DNA of 64,000 nt from Macrophomina tecta (lineage: Eukaryota > Ascomycota > Dothideomycetes > Botryosphaeriales > Botryosphaeriaceae). The notes below the pieces were generated by a model. It was not told the DNA's origin, made no database searches, and worked only from the letters and a program-made list of their open reading frames with translations. A program made the translations under genes and the position numbers. The stretch spans positions 3,100,001 to 3,164,000 of the forward strand of contig JAKSGN010000035.1 of assembly GCA_024180945.1 (NCBI GenBank). The letters run 5' to 3'. Each line of letters opens with the position of its first letter. Position 1 is the first letter of the stretch. Below are positions 1 to 11,298 of the stretch, piece after piece.

Positions 1-1560
1 GTGTGTTGAGATGCTGACTTCCTCGCTTCCGTTGGCTCGGTAAGACGAAGCGTGGCGAGGTGATGAACCTTTCGGCGCCATTGCCCAGTCATTCGGCTCA
101 ACATCCCACCGGCACTGATTCAATGCCTTTTGGTACCCATGGTGACTTCCTTGGCTACCAATCAGGGTAAGGCGGCGTCAGTGGCTTAGGAAAGCTATTT
201 CGCGTCTAAGTTCTATACGCTCTCGCAACGACGGCACGTGGCGATGATACTTGCACACAGCCAAGCCGCTTCGGAACGGGGGCCGAGACAATGCCCGAAA
301 GTATATTCCACTTCCGCCGGTGCACGGCTCGCGTTAGAGCCCTAGTCGCTTCCCTGAGCGTGGGCGCCCATATGCGAGCATCCTTTTTTTTTTTTAGGAG
401 AGAGATAGAGAGAGGACATGACATGGCTTGCATGATCCAGACCTTTCTGAAGCGACGATCTCACCTATGAGCTTTCCAGTGGCATTTGTAGAGTATCGTT
501 CAGTGTAGCTACTACTCCGCACATATACACGTCCCGAAAAAGCGCGCAGTGCGCATTTAAGTTCCCTGCTCTCTAATTCTGTACTGAAACTCTTGCCTAC
601 AGCCATCTTCGGATTGCACCTTTGAGATTTCCTCATTGCGTATGCCGGGAACCACGTATGCCAAGGTTTGGCATCGCGCGGTTGAAGTACGATGTTCCCC
701 CTAACCGTAATACACCATATGGGACGCCGAATTTTTAGGGCTCGAGTCTGACTCTGCGCGACTGCCGATCACCTACATTTCGTCGAGGCAGGGAAGCGAG
801 AGCGTGGAGAAGTCAGTATAGATACACATACCCGAACGCAATGCCCAGGGACTTGTCGCCTTGAGCCGTCATTTTCTGTGCATGTTTGAAGCCGGGAAAT
901 CGGCGGAGAGCTAGGAGACGATAACATCTCCTCCGCCGTGTGGGCAAAACAGGAGCTCATGATCTTCTATGCGCAGGGATCTCGGCGTTTCGGCGGGATG
1001 AAGTCCATAGGAGATGCCAATTCGTCGACGCGCAGGCCCCAAATCTCAGCATCAATCAGAATCCGAAGAGCGGTGACGTATCGCTCTAGTTCGATCCGCT
1101 TAAACACGGAATATACCGCCCGTGTCCAATCGTAAGGCGTCAGTTCCCGCTGTCACCACTTTACCGCATCGTTATTGGCTTCGACTATTCGGAAAGCTTG
1201 CTATGCGCCTATCATGAATCGCTTTCTCGACCAACGTACTTAAATGTCGGCACGATGTCAAATTCGCCATCATAGCACCCCAGTTTCCAGAGCTAGAAAG
1301 ATGTATTCATCCGCATGGAGCACAACAATCTCTGCAAGACCCGCGTCAGGTTGCTTTGAGGCCTACGAACAAGGCCAGTGGCATGCTGGTTCCCATGTAA
1401 GCAATTTAGCAGCAGCCTTTCCACCCATAAGCCCCAGAAAGGTGGCAGCACCCCCGCCTCAGTAGTATTAACATGGGTGCAGCATGATGGATTTCCTGGG
1501 TGGGACCCCGCCTACGCCGACCTGGACCTTCTTGACTCCTACTCGAACCAGCAAACCAGG
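1..1560. other. Left flank, no gene supported
   Basis: Only short open frames without recognisable motifs occur here on both strands. There is a T-run followed by a GA-rich stretch near 383-418. The last 100 bases probably include the unresolved 5' end of the bZIP gene that follows, because its reading frame stays open upstream of its first ATG. Confidence 0.4.
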
Positions 1561-2310
1561 ATGCTCCACCCTGATGCAGGCCGCAACGGCGCCATAGGCG
1601 TTTTGAGTACAACGTACTATACGGATCCCTCTTTTTTTACGGCCGAGAAGTATGCAGCAATGTCCGCCGCAGCCCCACCAGCACCGCTGTCGCCGTCGCC
1701 ACCCTTCATCTCCACGTCTTCCTCTTCCTCTTCCTGCTCTTCCAGCAGCAGCAATGCGCCGAGCTCTGGGAAGCAGGCGGGTCCGGCGGCACCTGCGAGC
1801 TTCTCTCGCTCAGAGAGCCCGAGAACAGACCAACGGCCCATGAGTTCACCATCATCTCCCAACTCCCTCGATTCGTTGGCCGCTCCGCTCCACTTGGCAA
1901 AGGAGCGGCGGCGGGCTCAGAACCGGAGGGCGCAGCAGACGCACCGTGAGCGAAGAGCGCAACGATTCAAACGCCTGGAGGACCAGGTTAAGGAGCTCGA
2001 GGCCGTCGAGGAGTTCCTACGAACAGAGAACGCGGAGATCAAGGAGGAGCTGATGCGGCTGGAAGGCATGCTCAAGACGGCCCAGATCTGTCGGCAAACC
2101 GACCGCACCGTCGGGTTTCTCGATCCGGTAGCGCTGTGGGATTCGATCCAGAAACACCCGCTCGTGGTTGACGGAGAGGTGGACGTGGCACTGGTCTGCG
2201 AGGAGTTGCGGAGCTTAGCGTCAAAAGGGCAGGGCAGGACGCTGCTGTTTAATGCAGCGCAGATCAACAAAGTTATAGAGCAGTATAGGAGCCGTGCAGA
2301 GGCGGATTGA
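1561..2310 (+). CDS. Yap-like bZIP transcription factor, 5' end unresolved
   Basis: Predicted DNA-binding regulator in the nucleus. The frame is open from 1378, but that codon is GTG; the first in-frame ATG is at 1561, giving 249 aa. An upstream exon is likely, since the 1378-1560 stretch reads as plausible protein. The first half is rich in Ser/Pro/Ala, including a long Ser run. A basic region starts near 1900 with KERRRAQNRRAQQTHRERR and is followed by a heptad-like leucine zipper to about 2085. The basic core fits the Yap/Pap1 NxxAQxxFR pattern except that the Phe is His. The C-terminal part (from about 2130, LWDSIQKHPLVVDGEVDV) resembles a conserved tail I recall from fungal cluster-type bZIPs. 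Its position beside oxidoreductase, methyltransferase and NRPS genes suggests a pathway regulator; that link is inference. Confidence 0.8.
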   Translation: MLHPDAGRNGAIGVLSTTYYTDPSFFTAEKYAAMSAAAPPAPLSPSPPFISTSSSSSSCSSSSSNAPSSGKQAGPAAPASFSRSESPRTDQRPMSSPSSPNSLDSLAAPLHLAKERRRAQNRRAQQTHRERRAQRFKRLEDQVKELEAVEEFLRTENAEIKEELMRLEGMLKTAQICRQTDRTVGFLDPVALWDSIQKHPLVVDGEVDVALVCEELRSLASKGQGRTLLFNAAQINKVIEQYRSRAEAD

Positions 2311-2316
2311 CCGTTT

Positions 2317-2560
2317 TGTTACGGCACAGCCTCCACAGGGTCAGGAACAGCAGGACAGGGAAGCAAGTGATGTGATGATAACGATGGCGATTTATACACC
2401 CCGTCGGCCTCGACATGCCATAGGGACAGGGGACGCTAATCTACGCTCACCTACGTTGGGATCCCGGTTCATTCAAGCCCTAGCACGTTGTATATAAATT
2501 GTCCCTTCTCTCCCCATCCAACGATCTAAAACACGGGTGGAAATGAAAAACACGACTCGA
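2317..2560 (+). repeat. Dispersed repeat, possible LTR remnant
   Basis: The sequence from 2317 (TGTTACGGCACAG) matches the start of the LTR-like repeat at 30986. The segment around 2451-2545 matches 30237-30335, including the words GGTTCATTCAAG and ATCTAAA. The boundaries are blurred, and the copy sits directly behind the bZIP stop codon, so it may provide its 3' untranslated region. Confidence 0.4.
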
Positions 2561-3053
2561 GGCGGTTTTAATAAGGCCTCTGCCTCATGCCGACGGAGAG
2601 TCTAACCCGGTTACCGGTATCCATTTTCGCGTAAGTTGGACGCGGGGGTGGGCCTGGGTTTCGGAGAGTCACATGACAGAAACTTAAAATCCGGAGATTT
2701 GCTAACTGGCTTTGCAGCGGAAATTCCGCCATGATTCCGCCCCGCCTAGGCGAAATCCGGCAATTCCGGGCAACGACGAACGCCAGGGGACAAGGGCTCT
2801 ATGGCCCCACTGGTGGAAAGCCCGCGCGGGAAAAGACACCCTCAGGCAGAGAAACCCACAAGCGAGCTGGTCACACGAGCGAGTGGGCTGCCGCAAACAC
2901 CAACACTCCCGATCAAACCACTTTTAAATACGAATTTCTCAGCAACGCCAGAAGCAATCAATTGGAGTCTTTAGAACTCTCATTTTCTACTTCTGCTGAT
3001 CGCGCTGGATACATCTCGACGCGATGACCTAGCTCTCTGCAGTGTTTTCTCAG

Positions 3054-3280
3054 CGTCACGACCTGCTCTGCATCAAGTTCAAAGTGAGTGTGGATTGACG
3101 AAGTTTCTAAGCTAAGGGGAGGGAGAAAGGAAAAAAAAGGGGGTAAAGATAAGCAAGTTACATGGGGTGGCTCTACCTGCTTCACGCAGTAACTTCCGAT
3201 ACGCATTTCGTGGATGCCCCTCACGTGACCGCTGACTAGCCCACTCCCCTACTACCCGGCGGAATCGCTCGGTTCGTGTG
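3054..3280 (+). repeat. Solo LTR-like repeat, TGTCACGA family
   Basis: This segment is clearly similar to 17420-17649; both contain ATCAAGTTCAAAGTG and GACGAAGTTTCTAAGC, and both end near GGTTCGTG. In the better copy the ends are TGTCACGA...TCGTGACA, the TG...CA arrangement of LTRs and the start commonly seen in fungal Ty3/gypsy LTRs. No coding region accompanies it, so a solo LTR is the simplest reading. Confidence 0.55.
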
Positions 3281-4249
3281 TAAAAGTGGCCATCGTCGAT
3301 GCGCCACCGGCCCCGCTGAATAACATTTACTCTGCCCTCTGACCATAGCAGAGCCTCGCGGCGCTTGCCCCGACGCCGCAGCCTAGTGCTGACCGCTCCT
3401 AGGCTCGGGCCTTTTAGAGATGGCAGTCTCGCACGCGGTCAGGCGGACGGTAGATGAGCGTGCGCGCTGCAAACGCTGCTGTCGATTCCCGCCGGGCGAC
3501 TCGTGCAGGACCGCCCTCCCTCGAGCCGTCATAAGCTCTCGTCGTATCGACTCTCGGGCCGCTATTGCCTTCGCATTTCCCAAGGCGCTCCCTCGGTCCG
3601 CTGCCGCCGCTGTGCCGCTCTGCCGCTCCTGAGCGTCTGTCGGCGATAACGCCCGTCTTGGCAAGCCGCCCGCACGGCGGTCTCCTGCGCCTCTAGCTGC
3701 ATGCGGGTGGCGGGCGCTCTTTTGATGCATCGTAATGGGGCACTCTCACAGTTACTTAAGCACTGCTAACCGCCGAGCGATGATGACTCACCGCGGACGA
3801 CGCTGTGGAGCTGCTGGTGTGTGCTGTGCATCTATACAGCGACGGGGGAGGCGCATTCTATGGTCTATTCTGATCGCTCTCATCGGCATTGCTGAAATAT
3901 GCGCGTCTGCTCGTCCTCAGCAGCAAATTGCCAGCCGCAGCGCGCACGCCCGCCACGCAAAGTACGCTACCGTCGCGATGGAAGCCGCCAGCCAAGCAGC
4001 CAGCTTCGTGGCCAGCGCAGTCAAGCCGGGTCGCAAGCGGACGATCCTGATCACAGCCGGCTCCGCTTTCGTCGCCGCCCACGCGTTGAACTTTTTTTCT
4101 CGAGTGGGGATACAGCGCGCGGACTACGGTCCGCTCTGACGCCACCGCCGAGAAGGCCCGTAAGACGCGCAGGAAGCACGCCCAAACCGGGTTAATTGTC
4201 GTTCGCCATTGTCCAGCATATCGCCGCGCCTGCCGCATCGCCGTCTTAG
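3281..4249. other. GC-rich interval without a convincing gene
   Basis: The longest frame with an ATG (3735-4139, plus, 134 aa) has one hydrophobic stretch and then an Ala-rich segment, but no family that I recognise. It may belong to the same degraded unit as the broken frame at 4250-4726. I do not call it a gene. Confidence 0.3.
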
Positions 4250-4726
4250 CTAAATGTAAAAGCCAACGTCCGGGATTTGCTAGACCCCGCGACCAAGGGC
4301 ACTACCTGGACTCTAGAGGCTATTTACAGCTTTAACCCCGCCGTTGAGCGCGTCGTCATTGCCACGTCCTTCGCCGCTATATTCGATCTAAACCAGGGTC
4401 TGCGCCCCGGTCACGCGTACACAGAGGCCGACTAGAGCCCCATTACCTACGATGAGGCCGCTAAGACGGTTCGCGAGACGTACGACAGATACGAAGAGGA
4501 CTGGCTTGGCAAGGAGAAGGGGAACGAGAAGGCCACACTCTCGCCCGAGGCAGAGGCGGAACTGCCTGGCGGTACGGTTGAGCAAGGCGACTTCGAGGCC
4601 TTTAGCACGCCTACCGGTGCTGCATATCGGAGGAACAAGCGTCGCACTGAAAGCCAACTAGATGCATACATGGACGCGGGCGTTAGTGATGCTGATCAAC
4701 AGGTAGAGATCGCTCTTCATTGGTGA
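4250..4726 (+). pseudogene. Unidentified protein gene fragment with one nonsense codon
   Basis: One plus-strand frame stays open from 4250 to the TGA at 4724-4726 except for a single TAG at 4433-4435. Both sides read as ordinary protein: before the stop, Asp/Leu/Ala-rich sequence ending in RPGHAYTEAD; after it, a Glu/Lys-rich segment beginning SPITYDEAAKTVRETY. The continuity of frame across the stop is the evidence for a broken gene. A CAG-to-TAG change would be a CpA-to-TpA transition as RIP makes. I do not recognise the family; a transposon-borne gene is possible. Confidence 0.45.
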
Positions 4727-5730
4727 CTGACTATCGGGTCAGCTTGGCCAGTCCTGCAGCAGATCGCTCTCAACCACCCGCCATGAGCACTGGCCGCGAA
4801 AGAGCCCTTAGTCAGGCTAAACGCACGGTTGTGGAGGAGCAGAATCGACTGGATGGCGAAACGATCGAGGCATATCAGTGCCAGAAGAACTGGCTGTTTA
4901 ACGGGTTAGTGTAGAAAGTGGAGAAGCGTTTTCTTCTCAACAGCATGAACCCTCGCGGCTTGCCTAATTGGGGATGCCACAACGCTCACTAATCGAATCC
5001 GGTCGACGGGCCCAATTGTCCCGTCAGTTGCCGTCCTTCACGCCTTCTGGTTCGTCCCGTCCGTCGCGAGGCCTGCGACGGCAGCGGACGGGACGGTGGA
5101 CTCGGTGGATAAGTGCGGCGGGAGGACCAAATCGCTAAGACACGCGTATGAAGAATACAGACAGGATAGAGCGCAGCCCGGACTCCGCCGCCTCGCTTGG
5201 GCCTAAACGGATCTAGCGGTGGCGTGGAGGCCGGCGGCATGCCGTATAGCTGCCCTCGGCGGCTGGGACGGACTCTGAAATTCATCGTCATCATCACCGC
5301 AGCCTTCTGCTCGCGCCTTAATTGGTGCTCCTGTCTGCCGGACATCTCGTAAGGGTAATGCAGAACGTGCTTTGCTGCCTGCACAAGGCAATTTGATGCC
5401 AGTCCTCGAATTGAGTGATCTGGTGGTGCGAGAAGCACCGATGTCTCTTCTCAGGGAGAGGCAACAAGTGCTTATATGACGTCCGGATGCCTCGGAACGT
5501 CGAGTGCTGCACAAAGAGATGCAAAGGAAGGATAGCTTTACATGCGGGAATGCATTATGCGCGTATCCTGGCCCATAAAATGTTGTATTGGGTGGGTTCG
5601 CAATTACCAGATGATAAGTGGCATCAATTGAGAGCAGGCCCGAGAGCTTCCTCTTAAGTATCTTCAGGATCTACGGCTAACTATTTTGGGATGCATCTGT
5701 GCGCTCGTGTATAGCCTTATTCCAATACAG
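4727..5730. other. Intergenic interval, nothing identified
   Basis: Overlapping short frames on both strands show no motif and no consistent reading across splice sites. The right end is the 3' flank of the minus-strand NmrA-like gene. Confidence 0.35.
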
Positions 5731-6796
5731 TCACTTCTCTGTGATAGCGAATTCGCTTCCGACAATATCATCTATGCCGCGAGCTTCAAAATAGTCTCGA
5801 ATGGTTTCAGGCTTGACTTCGGGGTACCTTGAATTGTCCAGGTCCTCTCCGAGAGAGGGCTTGCCTATCAAGAGGAAATACGATGCTTGCCTGCATGTCG
5901 ATTAGCTCTCTCTACCTACCCCTCTCCTTTTACTCTGCTGATGGAGGGGTCCAGCTTACGCGTGCAACTTGGCCAGATCATTCTGTCCATCAACCAGCCT
6001 TCGTTGGTTGCATTCCGCGACGGTTCCCAAGCTCTCCAGCCTCGGCCTGATCCTGTAGACAGACTGCATGACATCGGCAATCTCAGCCATGCTCTTCCGG
6101 TCACCCAGAACTATCTCTCGCGTCATCAACAAAGGGGAACAAAAATAAACGAAAGGGGCAAAACCATCTGGAGAACTTACACTTCAAGAATCCTACCGCG
6201 GTCGGATCAAGCGCCACAGCCGCGACATACTCGGCCGCGGTCCGATAGCTCGTAATCTCCCATACCCTCTCCTCGCCCGTGCCCCAGAACCGGAACACCC
6301 TCTCACGCGCATCCCAGCCGCTCACAAAGCCCAGGAACGTCTCGATGAGCAAGCCGACGAGCACGTGCACGCCCTTCACGTTCTGCTTCCCTTGCAGGTA
6401 CTTGAGCACGTCCTTCATGGGGTCCTTCTCCGGGATGTCGCCGTAGTCCAGTTTGCGGTAGTCGGCCGTGTAGTCGCTGGCCAGGTACCGCGGCACGCTC
6501 TCCGCCTCGCACGCGTCGATCAGCAGCTTCTGCGCCGACACCATAGTCGCGTTGTCCGCGTAGTAGCAGCAGACGACGGCGTCACAGCCGCGGACGAGGG
6601 CGCGCAGGGCGCTGGCGTCGTGCGGGCCCGTCTCGATGAGGTGCAGGCGTGGGTGGGCTTGCAGGTCGGCGGGCAGCTTGGTCTTGTCGCGGCAGGAACC
6701 GCGCAGGTGGACGTGGGGCCGTTGGAGGATGGCGGCGGCGACACGGACGGCGAGCTTGCTGCTGATGCCGGCAATGGCGATGGTGGTGACGGTCAT
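5731..6796 (-). CDS. NmrA-like NAD(P)-binding protein, three exons
   Basis: A Rossmann-fold oxidoreductase or regulator of the NmrA/isoflavone-reductase-like group. Exons are 6181-6796, 5960-6110 and 5731-5890; introns are 5' GTAAGT (6111-6180, 70 nt) and 5' GTAAGC (5891-5959, 69 nt), both ending in AG. The spliced frame is 308 aa with phases that agree (1, then 2), a normal length for the family. The N-terminus VTTIAIAGISSKLAVRVA is the strand-turn-helix where the dinucleotide loop lies, although the usual GxxGxxG is relaxed. Exon 2 begins in LGDRKSMAEIADVMQSVYR and exon 3 contains DNSRYPEVKPETIRDYF, both typical of the C-terminal half. It lies between the bZIP gene and the metabolic genes and could be a tailoring reductase. 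The gene looks intact. Confidence 0.85.
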
Positions 6797-7246
6797 GGTT
6801 GTGATTTCGGTCTTGGTCTTCGACGTCTTTTGGATGCGTTTTCTCCGATGATATCTATAGGTACATGGAAAAAATAGGTAAGCAGTATAAAGCCTTAATT
6901 ATAGTCTCCGTTGTAAGAGCAGTGCACTATGCACTGGGGGTTGAAGTATTCGTCCGGACGCAAGTGTGCCCGCTTATTTCTGATTGGTCGGGTACGAGCG
7001 AGTATTTTCACTATCGCTTGGTGTATGCGCTTGTATTACAGTGCTTGAGGGCCTGGACCTGTGAGGCAGGCAATCGCCCAGCCTCCAGGCGGGTAGAAAT
7101 CTGCTTTCGGGAGATGGACATTGTCCGTAGATCTCGGGTACTGGATAAGCCGATGTTCCGCCCCGATCCAAGCGGCTAGAGTACCACTACAGGCGATCGT
7201 ACCGTAGGTCGTCAAAGACGTTTTGTCAGCGGACCAAATATGCTGC

Positions 7247-7404
7247 TGTTGGATCAATCACGTGTATTTTACTTTCACCAAGTATAGTCTATTCAGGAGA
7301 GGATAAAAGGCCACTCCACGGCCGCCCTCCTCGAACACCATGCCAACTCATTCCCATTAATTCTTTTATAATTGATCAAGCCGTCACACCACTTGTTCCA
7401 ACAG
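7247..7404 (+). repeat. Solo LTR, 147-bp family, copy A
   Basis: The copy runs from TGTTGGATCAATCACGTG to TTGTTCCAACA and is flanked by the 5-bp duplication GCTGC on both sides (7242-7246 and 7405-7409). TG...CA ends, short inverted TGTTGGA/TCCAACA termini and a 5-bp target duplication fit a solo LTR of Ty1/copia type. The interior has GAGAGGATAAAAGG, a TATA-like element. Confidence 0.75.
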
Positions 7405-7482
7405 CTGCAACGTGGTCTTGGTAAGGGCGCCTTATATCGATCTTGGATCATCCGCATATCTTGCTGGCAGAAGATTCATCCT

Positions 7483-7629
7483 TGTTGGATCAATCACGTG
7501 TATTTGGCTTTCGCCAGGTGTAGTCTATACATGAGAGGATAAAAGGGCACTCCATGCCCGCCCTCCTCCAACACCATGCCAATTCACCCCATTACTACTG
7601 AATAAGCTGTCACACCACTTGTTCCAACA
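7483..7629 (+). repeat. Solo LTR, 147-bp family, copy B
   Basis: Near-consensus 147-bp copy in the same orientation as copy A, about 80 bp away. The target duplication is ATCCT (7478-7482 and 7630-7634). It keeps the CACGTG near the left end and the GGATAAAAGG core. Confidence 0.8.
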
Positions 7630-7634
7630 ATCCT

Positions 7635-9154
7635 TAACTTGCACACCGGGGTCACCTTCCCAGCCGCAGAAAATATTGCGGTCTTGGATTGCTTGAAAGA
7701 GAATACAGAAAATTGTACGTCCCCGATCTGAACTTCATTACTCTCACTCACTACATTTGTCGTTGCTTTCACTCCCGTCAGCCAGGGCCTCATTCTTGAT
7801 CCCGGCCTGCGCTGTCCCGTGTTGCCATATCCGTCAAAGCTGAGCATCCATTCGAGCAGCAACATCCCCTTCTCAGCACCGTCCGGAGCGGCTTCCGCAT
7901 CCTCGCTCCTCGCTGAGCCAAGAGTACCCCCGTTTGAGAATGATGTAGGCCTGGATCTTGAAGCAGCCCTAACCAAGGCGCGTGATTTGATAAGGCGGCG
8001 CAGTCCGTACAACGCGCGGAGGGCGGAAAGTCTGGTGCTATGTATTTTCGGCATCACTCGTAGTTATAGACCAGACTGCACATAGACAAGGTCTCAAAGA
8101 GAAAGAAAAAGAAAGAAGAGCAGGAAAACAAGAACAAGAAAACCAGGACAGACCCCCCCCCCCTCCCCAACAAAAAAAAAAAAAAAAGGGCACGCAGACC
8201 AGCAAAACCTGCACTCTCTTCGCGACATCCACATCGCTCACCCGCACGAAAAATACTCCACTCATGACAACGTCCTACCCCATCATCATCTCTCTCCTGT
8301 GATGCGTATTCCCCAAAAACAGCGCGACCGTCTCAACGTCTGCCACCATCGCCCCCTCCCCTCTCCTCCTCACCCTCCTCCCCCTCTCCGCTCACACCTT
8401 CGGATACGTCCTCCACAATTCGATCTCCCGCACCACGTCCCGCGCTGCCGTCGTCACTGTCTGACGCATGAGACACCGCGCGTCGACAAGGCCCGGGTGG
8501 TCGTCGGGCAGCGAGTCGGCTGCGGTGAGGGGACGGGGGTCATCTGGGCGGAGGCGGCAGACACGTCGGCCCAGTGCGCCATGCTCGACTGGCAGATGGT
8601 ATGGGCGCAAGTACTGCGGACCTGGCGGTAAGGAGCTGGTGGCAGATGGAGCAGAGGTCATCGTCGGCGACGGGTGGCGGGCGGCGATGGGGTCCGGTGA
8701 TGGTGGGGCGTCTGGCATTTCTGCGTCCTGGCAGGTGGTCGGCAGTTAGTTTGTAGTTGTTGATGGCGGTGATGGCTGTGATTGTGAGGGCGGGCGCGGA
8801 AGTGAAGAAGAGGCTGTTGCATGCTGGCGATGCTGGTCGGCCGCAGGTGCACCGTTGTGTCTCCTTGCTGGGCGGGTGTTGCGGTTTATGGTTTTGGCGT
8901 CTTAGGGGCTTCGGGACCTTTGCTCTTGCAGAGTTTCACTGCCGTTGTGCTGTTAACAGTTGAGCCCTTGATTAGGGTTCTGCTCCGTAGTGGCGTTGCG
9001 GGGCAGGGCACACGGGACTGGCAGCCCCTCTGCAAGCACCCGGCGCTTTTGGCATTCGATGCTCATTTTCATCCTATCTGGACGGGACGCTGAAAATTCG
9101 TCGCCGGAAAGTCATAGTGTGGCTCAAGGAAATGCTCGGCGATGGGATGGAACC
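7635..9154. other. Interval with weak coding signals, no gene called
   Basis: Two minus-strand frames have protein-like composition: 7584-8057, whose C-terminal part runs into LTR copy B, and 8392-8718, ending REIELWRTYPKV. Neither has a recognised domain, and no splice pattern joining them could be fixed. A low-complexity C/A-run lies at about 8152-8187. Confidence 0.3.
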
Positions 9155-9302
9155 TGTTGGAAGAAGTGCAGTGACGGCTTATGCACTGGTGAAGGGATAG
9201 ATTGGCATAGTGTTAGAGGAGGGCGGCCCTGGGGGTGGCCTTTTGTCCTCTGCTGACTGGGCCACACTTGGCAGAAAGCCAAATACACGTGATGCTCCAA
9301 CA
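9155..9302 (-). repeat. Solo LTR, 147-bp family, copy C, inverted
   Basis: Inverted copy starting TGTTGGAAGAAGTG and ending in CACGTGATGCTCCAACA. It is somewhat diverged, and no target duplication can be seen. Confidence 0.65.
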
Positions 9303-10161
9303 CTAATCAACCCTTCTTGCCCGGAAGGATTTACATGGCACCTTGCGCGGAACTAAAAGTCCCTTTTACTCCAACTGCCTTTTCGTACGTTCCATGGCCA
9401 AAATCAAACAAGACCGTTGCGAGAAACGTGCTCTTGGCGCCCACCTTGACAGAGTACTGTAGTATATTATTGACTATCTCTGTCATAATGAGAATGCCTT
9501 GGACGATGAAATTAGGCTTTGCATTCTCTCTGGAATAACTGCGCGGGACGCCTCTGATTCCTCTCTTCTCAATACCCCCTCTTTGAGGGAGGATCAGCTG
9601 CGAGAGGGAAGAGATCGGCCGCATCCCCAAATTGGCTTCAGCAAGAAGTGGATTCCCCGGTGTTGGAGAATTTACAAGTCTGTGCGGGACTCAAGATGCC
9701 TAGATTCGTCATCAGGGCCAGAACTACGTATGAAATTAGCTCCATCATGACCTTATATTCCGTTGACTTACCCCGGTATTCCTAGCGTGACAGCCACTGA
9801 GCTGGCAGCAGCAAGTAAGAAGCACTGTGAAAATTTCATAATTCGGGAGTCGTCTGACCGAGTAGTTTTCTGAGGAAGGTTTAGAATAGATGTTGCGAAA
9901 TTTCTCAGCGTACGTCCACTAGGAATTTACACCTGTGCAGAAATGTCCAGAGAAGCTCGAGATTTGTTAAGCCTGCACTCTAAAAAAAAAAAAAAAGGAA
10001 AGGAAAGAAAAGACAAGATAACGCAGCCGACATCGTATTCTATGCATATTAAATTTAAGAACCTGAGTTTAAGGTTATAAGCTTAATTTTATAGTTTAAA
10101 ATTAGTCTCTAAAGAGCTAAGCTTTCCTTCTAGTAGATTTAAAGTTCTTCTAGAAAGAACT
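9303..10161. other. Intergenic, degraded sequence
   Basis: No motif-bearing frame was found. The part after about 9980 is AT-rich with an A-run (9982-9996) and many short TAA/TTA words, consistent with old RIP-affected repeats. Confidence 0.35.
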
Positions 10162-10298
10162 TATTGGATTTGGTGGTGATACCATCAATTAAGAATGAGT
10201 GGCATGACGACTAAGAGAGACGCTTAGGGGGAGCCTCTTATTCGTCCTCTTCCGTGACTAAGATAAAGTTTATTGTACACACACGTAATATTCCAACA
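10162..10298 (-). repeat. Solo LTR, 137-bp family 2, copy 1
   Basis: Inverse of the element at 63454-63590, the same length of 137 bp, running from near TTGGATTTGGTGGTGATACC to ATTCCAACA. The two copies differ mostly by transitions. The CACGTG near the end of the other copy reads CACGTA here. Confidence 0.7.
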
Positions 10299-10304
10299 GA
10301 ATAT

Positions 10305-10430
10305 ATACGTATCACGTATATATAAGTTCGCAGAGTATAGTTATTTCTACACCCAGAAGATAAAAGGCATCTCCTAACCCGCCGTGCTCTAACGTCATAT
10401 CAATTCTTGCCCCTCGTTACTAAATAACAT
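10305..10430 (+). repeat. Degenerate copy of the 147-bp LTR
   Basis: A diverged match directly after family-2 copy 1. The words GTATCACGTATATA, AGAAGATAAAAGGCATCTCC and GTCATATCAATTC correspond in order to consensus segments, with many C-to-T type changes. Confidence 0.5.
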
Positions 10431-11298
10431 TAGGAAAATCTCCAGGAAGCTATACGCGGCTTCAAGCGGCTCAAAGTAGCTCAAAGCGCAGTTCCCGCTA
10501 TACAGGGATATATACCAAAGTTAGCATCTCTTCCTCGCGTTACTAGTAGCGTGCGAGCTATAAGTCAGATCCGTGCCTCCTACGCAATCCGTGCGTTCTG
10601 CGGCTTCTTCGCGCGCCCTACGGCTTCTACTACTTCTACTACTTCTGCTTCTTCTGCGTTTTCTATGCCTTCTACGCATTCTACGCGTTCCGCGGATACT
10701 ACTTACGCTTACCTCGGGAATAAGAAGACAGGGTGCTGCTATATAAAAGTATCGGTATATAGATATATACGGGAACGTGTCGGATACGCACGAAAGTAGT
10801 TAGTCTAGATTCTAAGGATAAGAGACTACTCCCCAGCTTCTCTCCTCCTGTTGGATTGAAAAAGCACGACGGCGCGCTAATAGGTCAGCGTTAGGATATT
10901 AGGGTATAATCTTACACCTCCTAATGCATCTCACTCCTCAACTAGCGATTGCATCCCCATCCAATCTAGCATAAAGAATTATGTCTTGTGGAATCAAGAC
11001 TCACTCTATAGAAATAAGGCAAGAGAACAACCAAGCTCGTAAAATCTATAAATACAAAGAATCGCAAAGTGGGAAGTAAGTAGTTATAGATCGTATTAAC
11101 GGTGGATTTATAAACATATCCGCATAGACGCACCTTCTAAGTCGCTCAAAATCCTAAGTACCTCGGGCTTTTCCTAGGGCACGGGCTAGAGTAGGGTCGT
11201 TAGGCATGCGTCTTTCGTAATAGTTCGGTGTGGCTAATCAATATTTCTATCTTCTTCATTGCCTTGTATAGTCCGTTGCTACTGCCATTCCCAGTCCC
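10431..11298. other. AT-rich, low-complexity interval
   Basis: This interval contains reiterated TTCTAC/TTCTGC-like words around 10600-10700 and short repeated pieces such as CTCAAAG near 10470. No gene is supported. It looks like repeat-derived, mutated DNA. Confidence 0.35.

Noticed and set aside
7247..7629. Calling the 147-bp repeats MITEs
   Set aside because: Ends are TG...CA, duplications are 5 bp, and no DNA transposase with these ends is present; solo LTR fits better.
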